Assembly: GCA_022575985.1 (NCBI GenBank)
Contig: JAKSXM010000007.1
Coordinates: 3,474,501 to 3,538,500, forward strand
Direction of reading: 5' to 3'
DNA: 64,000 nt
DNA from: Anagrus nilaparvatae
Lineage: Eukaryota > Arthropoda > Insecta > Hymenoptera > Mymaridae
Under the pieces are notes generated by a model. That model was given only the letters and a program-made list of their open reading frames with translations. It ran no database searches and had not been told where the DNA came from. Of this stretch, positions 1 through 11,200 are shown piece after piece. The position numbers were made by a program, and so were the translations under genes. Numbering within the stretch: position 1 is the stretch's first letter; the number at the start of each line of letters is the position of its first letter.

Positions 1-78
1 GTTGAAAATTTTTGTGTTTTTATTTTAATAAAAAATTTCAGAAAGTAAATTTGAAATGAACTCTTTAAAACTTTTTAG

Positions 79-502
79 GGGAGCAGAACATCAAAAGGCT
101 ATACCTAGAACTGAAGTGGATGGACCAGGATCATTTTCAAGAGGAACTCCGACACCTCTTCCAACGATTCGAAGTTATGAGGATACTTTGATGGTATACT
201 CCACAATTCCAGGATTTTGCTCTTACCGTGACAAATTTAATGGATCATGGTTTATCCAAATCTTCTGTGATGTAATGATGCACTACGCACGTGAAAAGCA
301 TCTAGAAGATATACTAAAAATTGTAATTTATCTATTAAGTGAAGTATTTTTAATCATCTGTGCATTTATTTAATTAAAGTTTTATTAATTACAGGTAGAT
401 TTTCGGATCCAAAATTTACGAACGGCTTATGAAGACTGCCAAACCCTTCAGATTATAAATGAAGGATTCAATAAATTTTGCTTCATAAACCCTGGAATTT
501 AA
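79..502 (+). CDS. Caspase, C-terminal part only (5' end outside window)
   Basis: Last two exons of a cysteine protease of the caspase family. Exon 79-322 follows an acceptor ending at 78, and exon 395-502 ends in TAA; the 72-base intron 323-394 is GT-AG. The first exon opens with the codon that completes the active-site pentapeptide (Arg-Gly), so the catalytic Cys exon lies off the left edge. It then carries the inter-subunit linker with an Asp in a VDGPG context (a possible processing site) and the small-subunit signatures YSTIPG and GSWFIQ. The last exon has the conserved C-terminal block ending CFINPGI. Exon boundaries and phases match the last two exons of the Gag-caspase at 17116-22258, so the two are paralogues. 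This copy has a linker four residues shorter. Whether it also carries a CARD or Gag N-terminus cannot be seen. Caspases act in apoptosis or, in insects, also in immune signalling. Confidence 0.9.
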
Positions 503-611
503 AACTTACTGGAACTTTAAGGTTGAATCAGGTGTATAGAAATAGCATTTTTTGAGTGAAAATTTCTGGAGATCAAAACTTCTGGAATGTTAAATATTTT
601 TAGCCATTAAT

Positions 612-1020
612 CATGGTATGTATCCCTTAAAATTTAAAAAAAAAATTTGAAAATTTATTGACTACAGACGGAGATATTAGCCCTTGAAATTTCATTAATT
701 TTTGAGGTACTTAATTAATCAAGACTTTTTTATAAATAATCTAATTTTTAAAATCTTTGAATATAATATTTAGGACATTATTAAGCATCGATTCGCTAAA
801 AAAAATGTTGATTTTTAACAATAATGTGAAATATATTTCAAGTTTTTTGATTTTTGGCCTAACCTAAATTTTTCAAAAAATCAATTTATTCGCGGCGAAA
901 CGTAGAAAATCAACATTTTTTTAGTGAATCGATGCTAAATAATGTCCTAAATATTATACTCAAAGATTTTTAAAATCAGATTATTTATAAAAAAGTTTAT
1001 TTTAAGGGATACATAACATG
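612..1020. repeat. Imperfect palindrome (hairpin/MITE-like element)
   Basis: The two halves are reverse complements. The left end reads CATGGTATGTATCCCTTAAA and the right end, on the opposite strand, CATGTTATGTATCCCTTAAA. Inner blocks around 770-820 and 880-955 match (the stretch containing AGCATCGATTC). The loop is around 830-870. No coding capacity. It resembles a non-autonomous inverted-repeat transposon; no target duplication could be fixed. Confidence 0.75.
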
Positions 1021-1059
1021 ATCAATGTCTAATAGTATATTAAGTATCAAGGGCGTAAA

Positions 1060-1250
1060 AGTTTCGGCACTAGCGTGAGCACTAACACGAGTGCTCGGCG
1101 AAGCCGGGCACGAGTGATATGTGTTCACGCTCGTGTCTAAAGTATTTTGCCCATGGTGCTTACACTATTTTTTGCCCACCTAGGCGTAGAACGAGTTCAA
1201 AAAATTCTTTACACGCGAGTTTTACGCCCGGGAGGGCAAAAAAATATTAA
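1060..1250. repeat. CpG-richer patch with short inverted motifs
   Basis: A patch of clearly higher G+C than its surroundings. It contains GTGCTCGGCGAAGCCGGGCAC, which can fold on itself, and repeated GTGAGCACTAACACGAG-like words. The motif cgaagccg also occurs inside the repeats at 2299-2520 and 34132-34440, so this may be a diverged member of the same family. No open gene is supported. Confidence 0.35.
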
Positions 1251-2058
1251 ACATTCCAGAAGTTTCGACCTCCAGAAATTTTTACCCAAAAAATGCTATT
1301 TCTATCCACCTGATTCAACCTTAAAAGCTCCTCTACTTCAACATAGCATATTTAATCCTATAATCTCGCCTATATTCGTAAATTGCATGTCTAAAATATT
1401 CAAGCAGACACTAAAATAATTACCTCAAGAATAAAAATGGACCATTATAGGTTTATATAGAATTTTTTCTACATTTGTTATCTAATATTTATATTGGATA
1501 AGATAATTTAAAAACGTTGTTTTAGTATTTGCTTGAATCTAAGCATTTAATATTATATGTATATCATATCATATCAGATACTGATTAATATTGTAGAGCG
1601 AAGCTCTGACTTGAACCGAGAAAATTATCAGATCTTGTTGACACGATTGATCAGATATACTTCATACTGGAAAATTAATCGTATAGATGAACGAACTGTA
1701 TAGATTTTTATTACATTCCAATATTTCTAAAATCATTTTTGAACGCGTATCAAATTGTTTGCTTCGCTCTACCCGTTTTTAACGGAATCTAGTCCATAAG
1801 TACGCCAAAAATTGTGATAAATTTATTAATTTATAATAATTTATAATAGTAAATTTACTGCAAATTTTAGTAATTTTAGATATACTTTGTAAGAGGTAGT
1901 TTTTGATAACTAATATTTTCATATCATGTTGAAAGTTGAAAGACATGTTGAAAGACTTAACAAATGTTATAATCAATGATTTTTTATAAAATATATATAA
2001 ATTGTTTCCTTCAATATGAAAAATAAATTTTCGTAACTATATAATATAATTATTAATT

Positions 2059-2176
2059 TTAACCTCCAGGCGGCCGCTATGACACCTTTTGTCGCACATC
2101 TATAGTCAAAGTATTCAAATAGGTATGGTCAAATTATATTTTTTTTATATTTAAAATCCCGGCCTCCTGGAGGTTA
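2059..2176. repeat. Short MITE-like element with terminal inverted repeats
   Basis: Ends are TTAACCTCCAGGCGGCC on the left and, on the opposite strand, TTAACCTCCAGGAGGCCGG on the right, spaced 118 bases apart. Too short to code. Likely a deletion-derived DNA transposon. Confidence 0.7.
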
Positions 2177-2298
2177 AACAAAACTTGAAAAATAGTTTTC
2201 TATTTTTCTATTTTCAAATATGTTCTATTTTCTTTGTCGAAACGACAAAAAATATTTGTAACTGTCTTGTTTTTCTTATGCATGTTATATTTACCAAA

Positions 2299-2520
2299 TA
2301 GTATATTTACGGCTCGTGTCCAGAAAAGTAAAGAATGACCCAAATCGCACGTAAAGTACCTTCCGAGGCGAAGCCGAGGGTGAAATATTGATTATTTCAT
2401 GCCCCTTAATGGGGCATTCTTTATTTATGGACAAGTGCGGTATAAAATTTTTCTGCGGCAGTAGCGAGAAATTTCGATTTTCTCCGGCCAGGAAATCGTA
2501 CTTTTGTGGCTACTGTCCAG
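2299..2520. repeat. Interspersed repeat with CCGAGGCGAAGCCGAGG core
   Basis: Contains the self-complementary CpG-rich core TTCCGAGGCGAAGCCGAGG flanked by GTCCAGAAAA words at both ends (about 2318 and 2515). A related sequence lies in the opposite orientation at 34132-34440, with the same core and the same CCAGAAAAATAAAGA-like flank. A weaker third partial match is at 22340-22400. Non-coding. Confidence 0.6.
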
Positions 2521-3129
2521 AAAAATTAGTTTATAATTAATATGTGATACTATTTATAAAAAATATGTTATAAACTGTACAAAAATAGTATTAAAACGGA
2601 CAAAAATTGTTTTAGTGTTCGAAATTTGATTACTATAAACATCGCATAACAATCAGATTTTTTGATCACATGTTTTAAATATTGAAATGATAAGAAATTT
2701 CCTATTTGATTCGACTTAAGAGCATATTTATTTAAATTATTTTTGCTTCCAGATATACTGGATAACTCTACAATATGGTCTAATTTTAATAATTTAAATT
2801 TGCTTTTTTTAATGAAACGAAAACTTATTTTAAAATGAACGAAATTTAATTTAATCGAAAACCCCCTCTGGTACTGTAACCTAAAACGTACAATATTGAC
2901 TAAAATCATATTTAGATAAATTTTAAATAATTAAAATTTCAATTGCATGAGTAACTTTTCATATAACTTAATAAAAATCAAAAAACAAAAAAAAAGTAGT
3001 AACAGTAGTATTTAAAAAAGAGGCAAAAACTGAAGTTTATATTTTTCATAAACAGTACCATTTCATTTTAAGTTTATGCAAATAGCATACTTAAATTTCC
3101 AAATTCAATAAATTTTAAATAAATTTTAT

Positions 3130-3540
3130 AATTAATTAGCTAAGTTAGTGAGAAATGGTAAAGATATGTACCTATACCGTGTTGCCTATTGTCCAAAATT
3201 AGCATATGATATTTAAAATTTACGAATTTGTCGTATAATTTAAATAATTGCAAGAGAATTTGCAACAATGTATACAATTATAAATGAAGAATATAAAGTG
3301 CCTTGCCAATATTACAAGTCAATGTATTAAAGACTTGATTTTAAATTAAAATTAAGTAAGAATATTTAGGATTTTATATAATCCTAAATTAAGATTTTTT
3401 TATAAACTTTTATAATCTTTTATACATTTTTTAATAATAAAGATATACAAATTTTTTTTTTGAAATCAAATTATTTCATTTAAAACCTTTAAAACTTTTC
3501 TGACTGCCTATTTTATGAAAAAAATTTAAAAGAAAACATT
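3130..3540. repeat. Duplicated 3' flank of the caspase genes, copy 1
   Basis: This stretch (starting near TTAATTAGCTAAGTTAGTGAG, with TGTTGCCTATTGTCCAAAA and TATAAATGAAGAATATAAAGTGCC) matches 23010-23680, the region downstream of the Gag-caspase gene. Copy 2 is interrupted by a hairpin element at 23183-23443. It supports a segmental duplication that included the caspase 3' ends. Confidence 0.75.
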
Positions 3541-3589
3541 TTTTTTTTAATTTTTATAATTAGTTGTATAGAGGACATGTACAGGTGTA

Positions 3590-3920
3590 GAAAATGCAGT
3601 CGGTCCATGGCTGACAGGTAATCTCAGGATTGGTATGTATGAATCAAAAAAATCAAAAAGATTTTTAATAAGTGATGTGTTTCACAGGGCAATTCACCTA
3701 AAATAGAAAAATGATCCGAAAAATAAAAAAATGAGCCAACCGAAAAAAAAAGATTTAAAATTAGACGTTGTTTTGAGCCTAATACGCTTGGTAAAGGCAT
3801 AAATTAAATTAATTTTTTTATAACTTTATTATGAATTGACCTGTAATATACTCCAATAAAGATAACCATAACTAAAGTTTTCTCCAATCCAGAGATTAGC
3901 TGTCAGCCAGTCGAAATGCG
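3590..3920. repeat. MITE-like element with about 40-base inverted ends
   Basis: The left end has GCAGTCGGTCCATGGCTGAC followed by AGGTAATCTCAGGATTGG. The right end on the opposite strand reads GCATTTCGACTGGCTGACAG followed by CTAATCTCTGGATTGG. The interior is AT-rich and non-coding. Confidence 0.7.
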
Positions 3921-4559
3921 GATTATCTACTTTGCTTTCATCTATAAGTATAAATAATTATGCAAATAATTTTTGTTGTTTTTTTCAAAATTTTATTATA
4001 ATGTAGAAAAAATTATAAGGTCATACATAATAAATAAGCAGCTAAGAAAAAAAATGCCATTTCAAAACAAGCGCTTAAAAATGCCATTTCTTAAAACAAT
4101 ATAATTCAGAAATGCAAATTTATTAACTGTAAGTATATAAAAATAAATATATTTAGAGCTGTAGGTACTATGCAACGAGATTTTTAAAATTTTGATAAAG
4201 TTTAAATTTAATTTTTAAAAAATATACTATAAGAGTTATTATAAAATACTTTTTTTATTTATTTTATACGTAAATAATAAAATAATTTATTTTATTTTTT
4301 TTTATTTTTTTGGCCACCTTTTTTATAAACTGCGGCTAAATAAACCCATTTTTCAAAATCGGATTTCAGGGATACTATAAGCATGGTATTGGCAAAATTT
4401 TTTTTTTCGTGAATTTTATATCATATTCTGCAGGCATTGAACTAGGGATAAGAATTTTGAGCCACTTTTTATTGATTTTTTGGGATAAAGAGTATCAAAA
4501 TATTAGTCATTTTTCGTACATTTTCTTATTTACGTGCCAATTTTTTAATTTTCATTAAA

Positions 4560-5290
4560 ATTTCTTCTTCTTCAATGCCTTTTTAATTCAGATCACTCGG
4601 GGCAGAAAAATCATGGGCGCGGTTTTGGGCCTTATTTTTTTTACGTGCTTACTTCGCTGCCATTTTTAAAATACTTAGTAATTTGAACTGACGCTCCGTC
4701 GAAAGTAAGGCTTTGCACATTGATATTACTTTTGTGCAACCTAGTTAGTAAAAAACTTATATTAATTGAGCTTTTTCTTCAGCATTTAAGTCAAGGACTA
4801 AATAATGAGCAGCAGGTGCTTTAAATGTTCCATTCATGCATACTATAGTATAAAAACTTAAGCTTTTTTGGTTGGGGCATTACATTTAAATTTGGCTGTA
4901 AAAAATTACATTTCGTACATATAGATTTCGTTCATTTTCACCTTTAGCTACAATTTTTTTACTTTTTGGTGTTTTTTTACGATTGTGGTTAGATAATGAG
5001 CTACCTTAATCAGTACTAGCTGTCCATCAATGAAGCCTAGAATTCCACTAAACATCTGAATTAATGTACATTTCATAATATGTTACATTAAAGAACAGTT
5101 TTTTACCAGCTTCCCAATTGATTTTTACAATATCGCAAAGCAAATAACTTCCGCACATTTTCCTTAAAGCTTCGTAAGGTGGCTTGGAGTGAAATCTTAT
5201 AATATTTGAAAATATTTTTAAAGCCTCCAGATACATTGAAGTTTTTGATTTTTGGTTTTTCGTTCGCGTGATTAAGTCAAGATTAATTCC
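4560..5290 (-). pseudogene. Possible decayed transposon ORF
   Basis: Reading the minus strand gives several short protein-like stretches in shifting frames. The longest is 5236-5048 (62 codons), with a Cys/Trp-containing segment (KMCGSYLLCDIVKINWEAG) that looks more like real protein than random AT-rich translation. Stops and frame changes break it everywhere. I cannot name the family. It lies immediately left of the 1 kb palindrome. Low confidence. Confidence 0.25.
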
Positions 5291-5346
5291 TGTAAATAAA
5301 GTGGCAAACGCTGTAAGAATAAATATATATATATGTATTTAGACTG

Positions 5347-6347
5347 TCAAGGGGAGTTCAATACATTTGGAACACCGAATTACACCAAATGGTTATGGAT
5401 GAGTTTGTTATGTTGAAAAAACATGCCGACTACCCTCCGTTCCTTCCAATGGGCCTTCTGAGCCTAGAAATGCAGGGCTCAATGTTATAAAATAGGATTT
5501 TTTGGTAATTTTCAAAGAAACGCCAAAACCTCGCAAATTAACCAAAACTCTTCTGATTGGTCTCATTTTTTTGGTTTAAGTATCACCTTTCATACGCCGT
5601 AAACCGTAATTTATTATCACTAATTCTCTTATCACTATAGCCAATTAACCAAACAGTCATTTTTAGCTAAAAATGACCAATTTTTAAAATGTTGCCAAAT
5701 TTGTAATTTCTGACGAAAACGGGTTTTATAGGTCTGAAAAAATTTGTACAAGCTTCAAATTTCCAAAAATTTTTTGCTCGTCTCATTTCCTTGATTTGTT
5801 TTTAAGAAATGGCTCTTCAAAGTTAGCATTAAAAATGAGCTTTTTTAAAAAATCGTAAAATTGGGACTGTGACTTCAAATTATCATATCTGGTTAAAAAA
5901 TAATTGCAAAAGGTAAAGTCAAAAAGTTTTGGAAACTTGAAGCTTGTACAAATTTTTTCAGACCTATAAAACCCATTTTCGTCAGAAATTACAAATTTGG
6001 CAGCATTTTAAAAATTGGTCATTTTTAGCTAAAAATGACCGTTGCGTTAATTGGCTATAGTGATGAAAGAATTAGTGATAATAAATTGCGGTTTACGGCG
6101 TATGAAAGGTGATACTTAAACCAAAAAAATGAGACCATCTAGAAGAGTTTTGGTTAACTTGCGAGGTTTTGGCGTTTCTTTGAAAATTACCAAAAAATCC
6201 TATTTTATAACATTGAGCCCTGCGTTTCTAGGCCCAGAAGGCCCATTGGAAGGAACGGAGGGTAATCGGCATGTTTTTTCAACATAACAAACTCATCCAA
6301 AACCATTTGGTGTAATTCGGTGTTCCAAATGTATTGAACTCCCCTTG
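5347..6347. repeat. 1 kb foldback palindrome
   Basis: Nearly the whole 1001 bases are a single imperfect inverted repeat centred near 5847. It starts CAAGGGGAGTTCAATACATT and, on the opposite strand, the right end also starts CAAGGGGAGTTCAATACATT. Arms are about 480 bases with few mismatches (for example GGTTATGGATGAG versus GGTTTTGGATGAG). No transposase is encoded. It resembles foldback or long-TIR MITE elements; transcribed, it would form a long dsRNA hairpin. Confidence 0.85.
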
Positions 6348-8241
6348 TGTATCTTATTTTTCATTTTTCGATATTTTTTGGCTCCCCCCATTTTTTCGAA
6401 TATTTTGGTCATAAAAAACCCCCAGCTCCAAGGATTTTGATTTTCGATTTTTTTAACCCGTGCCGCCGAGTACTTGAAGTTTCCCATTTAAATAACATGG
6501 GTATTTGTGTTGTTGCTATTAAATCAAGTCCCAAAAACAGATTTAGCTTTTTTACTTCAAAATTGATTATTTTTTACAGTATTCTAATGAAAAATGACAA
6601 ATAATTTAAATAATATTATATTACTACTTTGAATCAGTCGGTAAAAAAATCGAAACTCGCCATTTTGCGCATGAAATAAAACCAACTCTGGTTGTGAGCC
6701 AGGGTGTCGACCCGACTTTAAATTTAAAAACTTACTGCGCATGCTAAGAGTGTTGCATGGTTCTGGGATTTCTGTACCAATGACGTATATAATATATATG
6801 TATATGTAAGTAAATATACTATTATGAGTAATAGGCCCGATCTTGAATGAATACTATCTCGACCATAAAGACACTATAACTTGCTATAGCTGAATATCTT
6901 TAAACTCGACTGTTTGTTTATAACATGGTATACTATATATTTTTTATTTTTAAAAAATACATACAAAAAATTTAATTTTTTTTAAAATGTATACAAAAAC
7001 AAAAATGTTTTTTTTTTTCTAATGTATTCAAAATTACATTAAAAAAAAATGCTAACATCACATAAAAAAATGAAAATGTTATTTTCTTCTTATTTTTTTA
7101 AAAATGCCTTGAAAATGCATTAAAAAAAAAAGAAATTAGAATAATCAACTACCTTTAACCTATCAACCAAAGAAACAATTTTCTGAAAAGAAAGTAGTGT
7201 TTTTTCAAAAACTTTTTTTTCAAAAACTTTTTTTTCAAAAACTTTTTTTTCAAAAACGCCTTTTTTCATATAAACTCACAAATAAATGAGTTTTAAACTT
7301 TGAAAAACATGTTTTTTAGTTTTTCAAAACTAAAAGTTTTACCAAAATTAAAAAAAATTATTGTACATAAAATAATATAAAGAATCATTTTTTTATTACC
7401 GACCCACTTAAAGAAATCTTTATATTCTTAGAAAAATTGATGATTTTTTTTAATGACTTTTTCTTAGGTATTTATGGTGTTATAAAAAAAAAAATTTAAA
7501 TCTATATGTACAATGAATATTATATACTGTAGCCGTATTTCAATGATGTACTAAGTCAAAATTATTAGTGAAATTATTTTTCTCAATTGTTATTTTCAAT
7601 TCCTTTTTGCGTAATAGGTACGCAAATATCATTTGAAAAAAATTTTCTATATCATTTTTATAACTAATTTTATTTTCTGAATTTATTTCTAAATGAGTAC
7701 ATGATTAAGGTATGGTGAGGATATTATTTATCAGAATAATATTTTTGATATTTGATATTGAAGCGCGCAATAAAATGAGTCTGGAACTTTTAAAAATAAA
7801 TTTATTTTTTATGTGTTAAGAGAAAATTTTAATTCAATAAAATTTTATGTATTATTTTTTTTTAATTTTTATAGCTTTATTATTTTAAAAAAAGACTTAT
7901 TAACACGGGGGAAGTTGATTTTAGTTAGAAATTAGCTATCGCTTCAACAAGACGTGTGTCTAGAATAAAATTTAATAATCAAAATTTTTTAAATTAATAT
8001 TAAATATTTAGTGTTAAAGTTCATACAATTGTATTCTTTTTTTGGGAATTTAATCGGGCATAGATGAAGCTTCCGGGTACTAAATAATAATTAAAATAAT
8101 TGCAAATTTTACAAAATAGTATTTTACAAAATATTATCAGCGTCAAATTAATTCTAACGTGATTAATTTAATTATATGTTTACGTTTTGTTTTATTGAAT
8201 ATCAATAAAAATATATTAATAAATAAACTAATAATATTAAA

Positions 8242-11200
8242 ATGCCTGTGTGTGCAATAAAAGGGTGCAAAAATAATCCTGGTAGTAGCAAAGGCCTGAG
8301 TTTCTTCAGGTATCCAAAAGGAGAAAAAGAAATATTAGAACAATGGCTCAAAAACTCTAAATGTGATATTAATATTAATAATGGTAAGTAAAGAATTATT
8401 TTATTTTTTTATTATTTAATTATTTACACTAAGAAAAAAGTTTCGTCAGGATAACTAAATTTTGGTTACTATCACCAAATATTAGAGTATCTATAACCAA
8501 ATATTTTGTTGATCAATTCTTAACCAAATTATTTAGTCAAAATTACCAAATATTCAGTAGAAATATAACCAAAATAATTTTTTAAGAAATACTATTAGGT
8601 TATACAAATAAAATATAATTTAAAGTTGTAAAAAAAAAATAATAAATTATTTGAAATATCCTAAAATAATTGTAAATAATAAAAAATTTTAGTAAAAATT
8701 ATCAACACAACAAAATGTAAATTTACATATATTTTAATTTTAAGTTTATATTATCATTATAGATATTAAAATATTACGAGACAAATTATAACATCAAAAA
8801 TTGTTTGCCCGCCTGGGCGTGAAAATTTTTGTGAAATTATCTGAGCTACCCCAAATTTTCAAAATAACTTTTTAGATAAATAAAATTTTTAAAAAATAGG
8901 TAAAAAATCTGGTTGCCGGGGAAAAATCACTCCAGAAGAAAAAAAACCTTTTCTTTTTCCGAGGAAATTTAGCCAAATTATCGTCAATTTAAGATTTTAC
9001 TCAAATTTTTCTTAAAAAAGATTGAAGTTCTATATTGAAAAATACCTGTTTCTGAACTTTAAACATGCATTACTCGTTTGATTTCCATCGTAAATTAATA
9101 TTTTTTTTTTTTTTGAATCGATGTATTTTTCCCTGGCAATTCATTTTTTCATTAAAAAAAATCATTTTTATGTACCAAATTTCAAGGTTTAGGTCAAAAG
9201 CCTTTGAAAACTGTAAGTAGCAAAATTTACTTAACAGAGTTTTTGACCTAAAAATTGAAATTTTGTCAATGAAAATGATTTCTTTCTTGAAGAAATGAAT
9301 ACTCAGGGAAAAATTTATTGATTAAAAAAAAAATTTTTTATTTTACGATGAAAATCAAGCTAGTAATGCATATTTTAAATTTCGAAATAGGCTTATTTCG
9401 ATAGAATTTTAATCATTTTTAAGACAAATTTCTATAAAAAAAATTTTTTATTTTACGATGAAAATCAAGCGAGAATGCATGTTTAAAGTTCACAAACAGG
9501 CTTTTTTCGATATGAAACTTCAATCTTTTTAAGACAAATTTGAGTAAAATCTTAAATTGACTATAACTTGGCTAAATTTCATCGGAAAAAGAAAAGTTTT
9601 TTTTTCTTCTGGAGTGATTTTCCCCTGGCAACCAGATTTTTTACCTATTTTTTAAAAATTTTATTTACCTAAAAAGTTATTTTGAAAAATTGGGGTTCTT
9701 ACAAAAGTATACTTGTGAATATTTTCAAAAATTCTTAATAATTAATTTGTTAACTGAAAATACAATGTTATGGTATTAATCTTGTTTGTTTTTAGAAATT
9801 TTCCTATTACATTATCGTGGCATAACCTTAAAATTTTAAATTTATAAGCGCACAACAAAAATAATAGTTTAATTATAATTTTTTATTTAAAATTTTAAAA
9901 ATCCTAAAATTTTATGAAATTTAATAATTTTTCAAAAAATTAGCCACTACATTGAAAAAGATTTACTTTTTTAAGTTTTGTTGGTAAAATCTACTTAATA
10001 TTTGGTATAATCTACTGAATTTTTTGGTTCTGATAAATATATTTATCAAATTTTTTTATTTTTTACCTGGAAATAATTTCTTAATTTTACAAATTTCAAA
10101 CTATTTGCATAACTTAAAAATTTTTGTAAAAGATAAATATTTTTTAATTTTATAATTTTGTTAACAGCTCGAGCTTGCTCCGTACATTTTCTTCAAAAAA
10201 GCTTTGAAGAAGCTAAAAATTCACCGTATTCACAATTTTGTAGAAATCGTGGCTATGTTGTAAAATTAAAGTTAAAAAAAAATGCTATTCCTTCCGAGCT
10301 TATTGATGAAATTGTTATTGATGAAAATCCTCCTTTATCAACTTTAAATATTAACCAAGATATTAACTTATCCACTCCAATTCCTTTATTAAGAACAGGT
10401 ATAATAAATTGCAATGTTAATAGTAACATGTCAAAAGATAATTTTATCTCTTCCAAATTTGAAAATGCTCAGTCTGTCTCTAATTCTCCCATGTCAAATT
10501 TAAATATTAACTCATCTCCTCAAATTCCTATAAGATGTGAGACTAAAAGTTCAAAGAAAAAATTGAAGGAAAATGTTGCCCCTTCTCATTATCATAATAT
10601 CCAGTCTGTAAAAACTTCGTTATCTCCAAAAAAAAAAAAAATAAAGTTAATTAATAAACCTAATGTAGCTCATGCACTTTATAACATAGTTGCTCAAAAT
10701 TCTCATTTAGTGGATGGTCAACAAAATCCATCTGGTGAAATGGCATTTGGTAATGAAAATGACTTATCTAGAAATATGCAGAATAGGTTTGTGAAAATTT
10801 TTCAAATTAATTTTATTATATATGCTTTTTTGTGGGTTAATTTTTTATGAATCATTTTTAGCGAATCTCTTGCCGAAAGCGTAAAAGACAAGGATCTTTT
10901 GCAAAACAAAAAAAAAAAACAAAATTATGAACCAGAAATTTTATTTAGTGAAATGGTAAACAAATTTAACCGAATAACTGCAAATAAAAATCAGGCACAT
11001 GAGTAAGTTTATAAAAACTATAAATATGAGTAAATTATAAGAAAAAAATTTTATTTACTTTTTTTTTTAGTTATAGCACACATTTAAAAGATATGGAGAA
11101 AATTAATAAGATGTTTAATGAAAAATTAAAAATTTTAGAAGATACAAATAAACAATTACTAGGCGAAAATAAAAAATTAAAAAATGTTAATAAAATATTA

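Larger units (their letters stand above)
503..8241. other. Intergenic region dominated by palindromic repeats
   Basis: No convincing gene in this 7.7 kb. It holds hairpin-type elements at 612-1020, 2059-2176, 3590-3920 and 5347-6347, a CpG-richer repeat at 2299-2520, and a sequence block at about 3130-3540 that is duplicated downstream of the second caspase. Around 4560-5280 the minus strand shows a patchy, multiply stopped reading frame that may be an old transposon coding remnant. At 7198-7257 there is a short tandem array of a unit of about 15 bases (T-run plus CAAAAAC). The rest is AT-rich sequence in which I see nothing. Confidence 0.6.

Noticed and set aside
2568..2909. 113-codon minus-strand frame
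   Set aside because: No recognisable domain, not conserved in the duplicated flank downstream of the second caspase, and biased as expected for AT-rich non-coding DNA.
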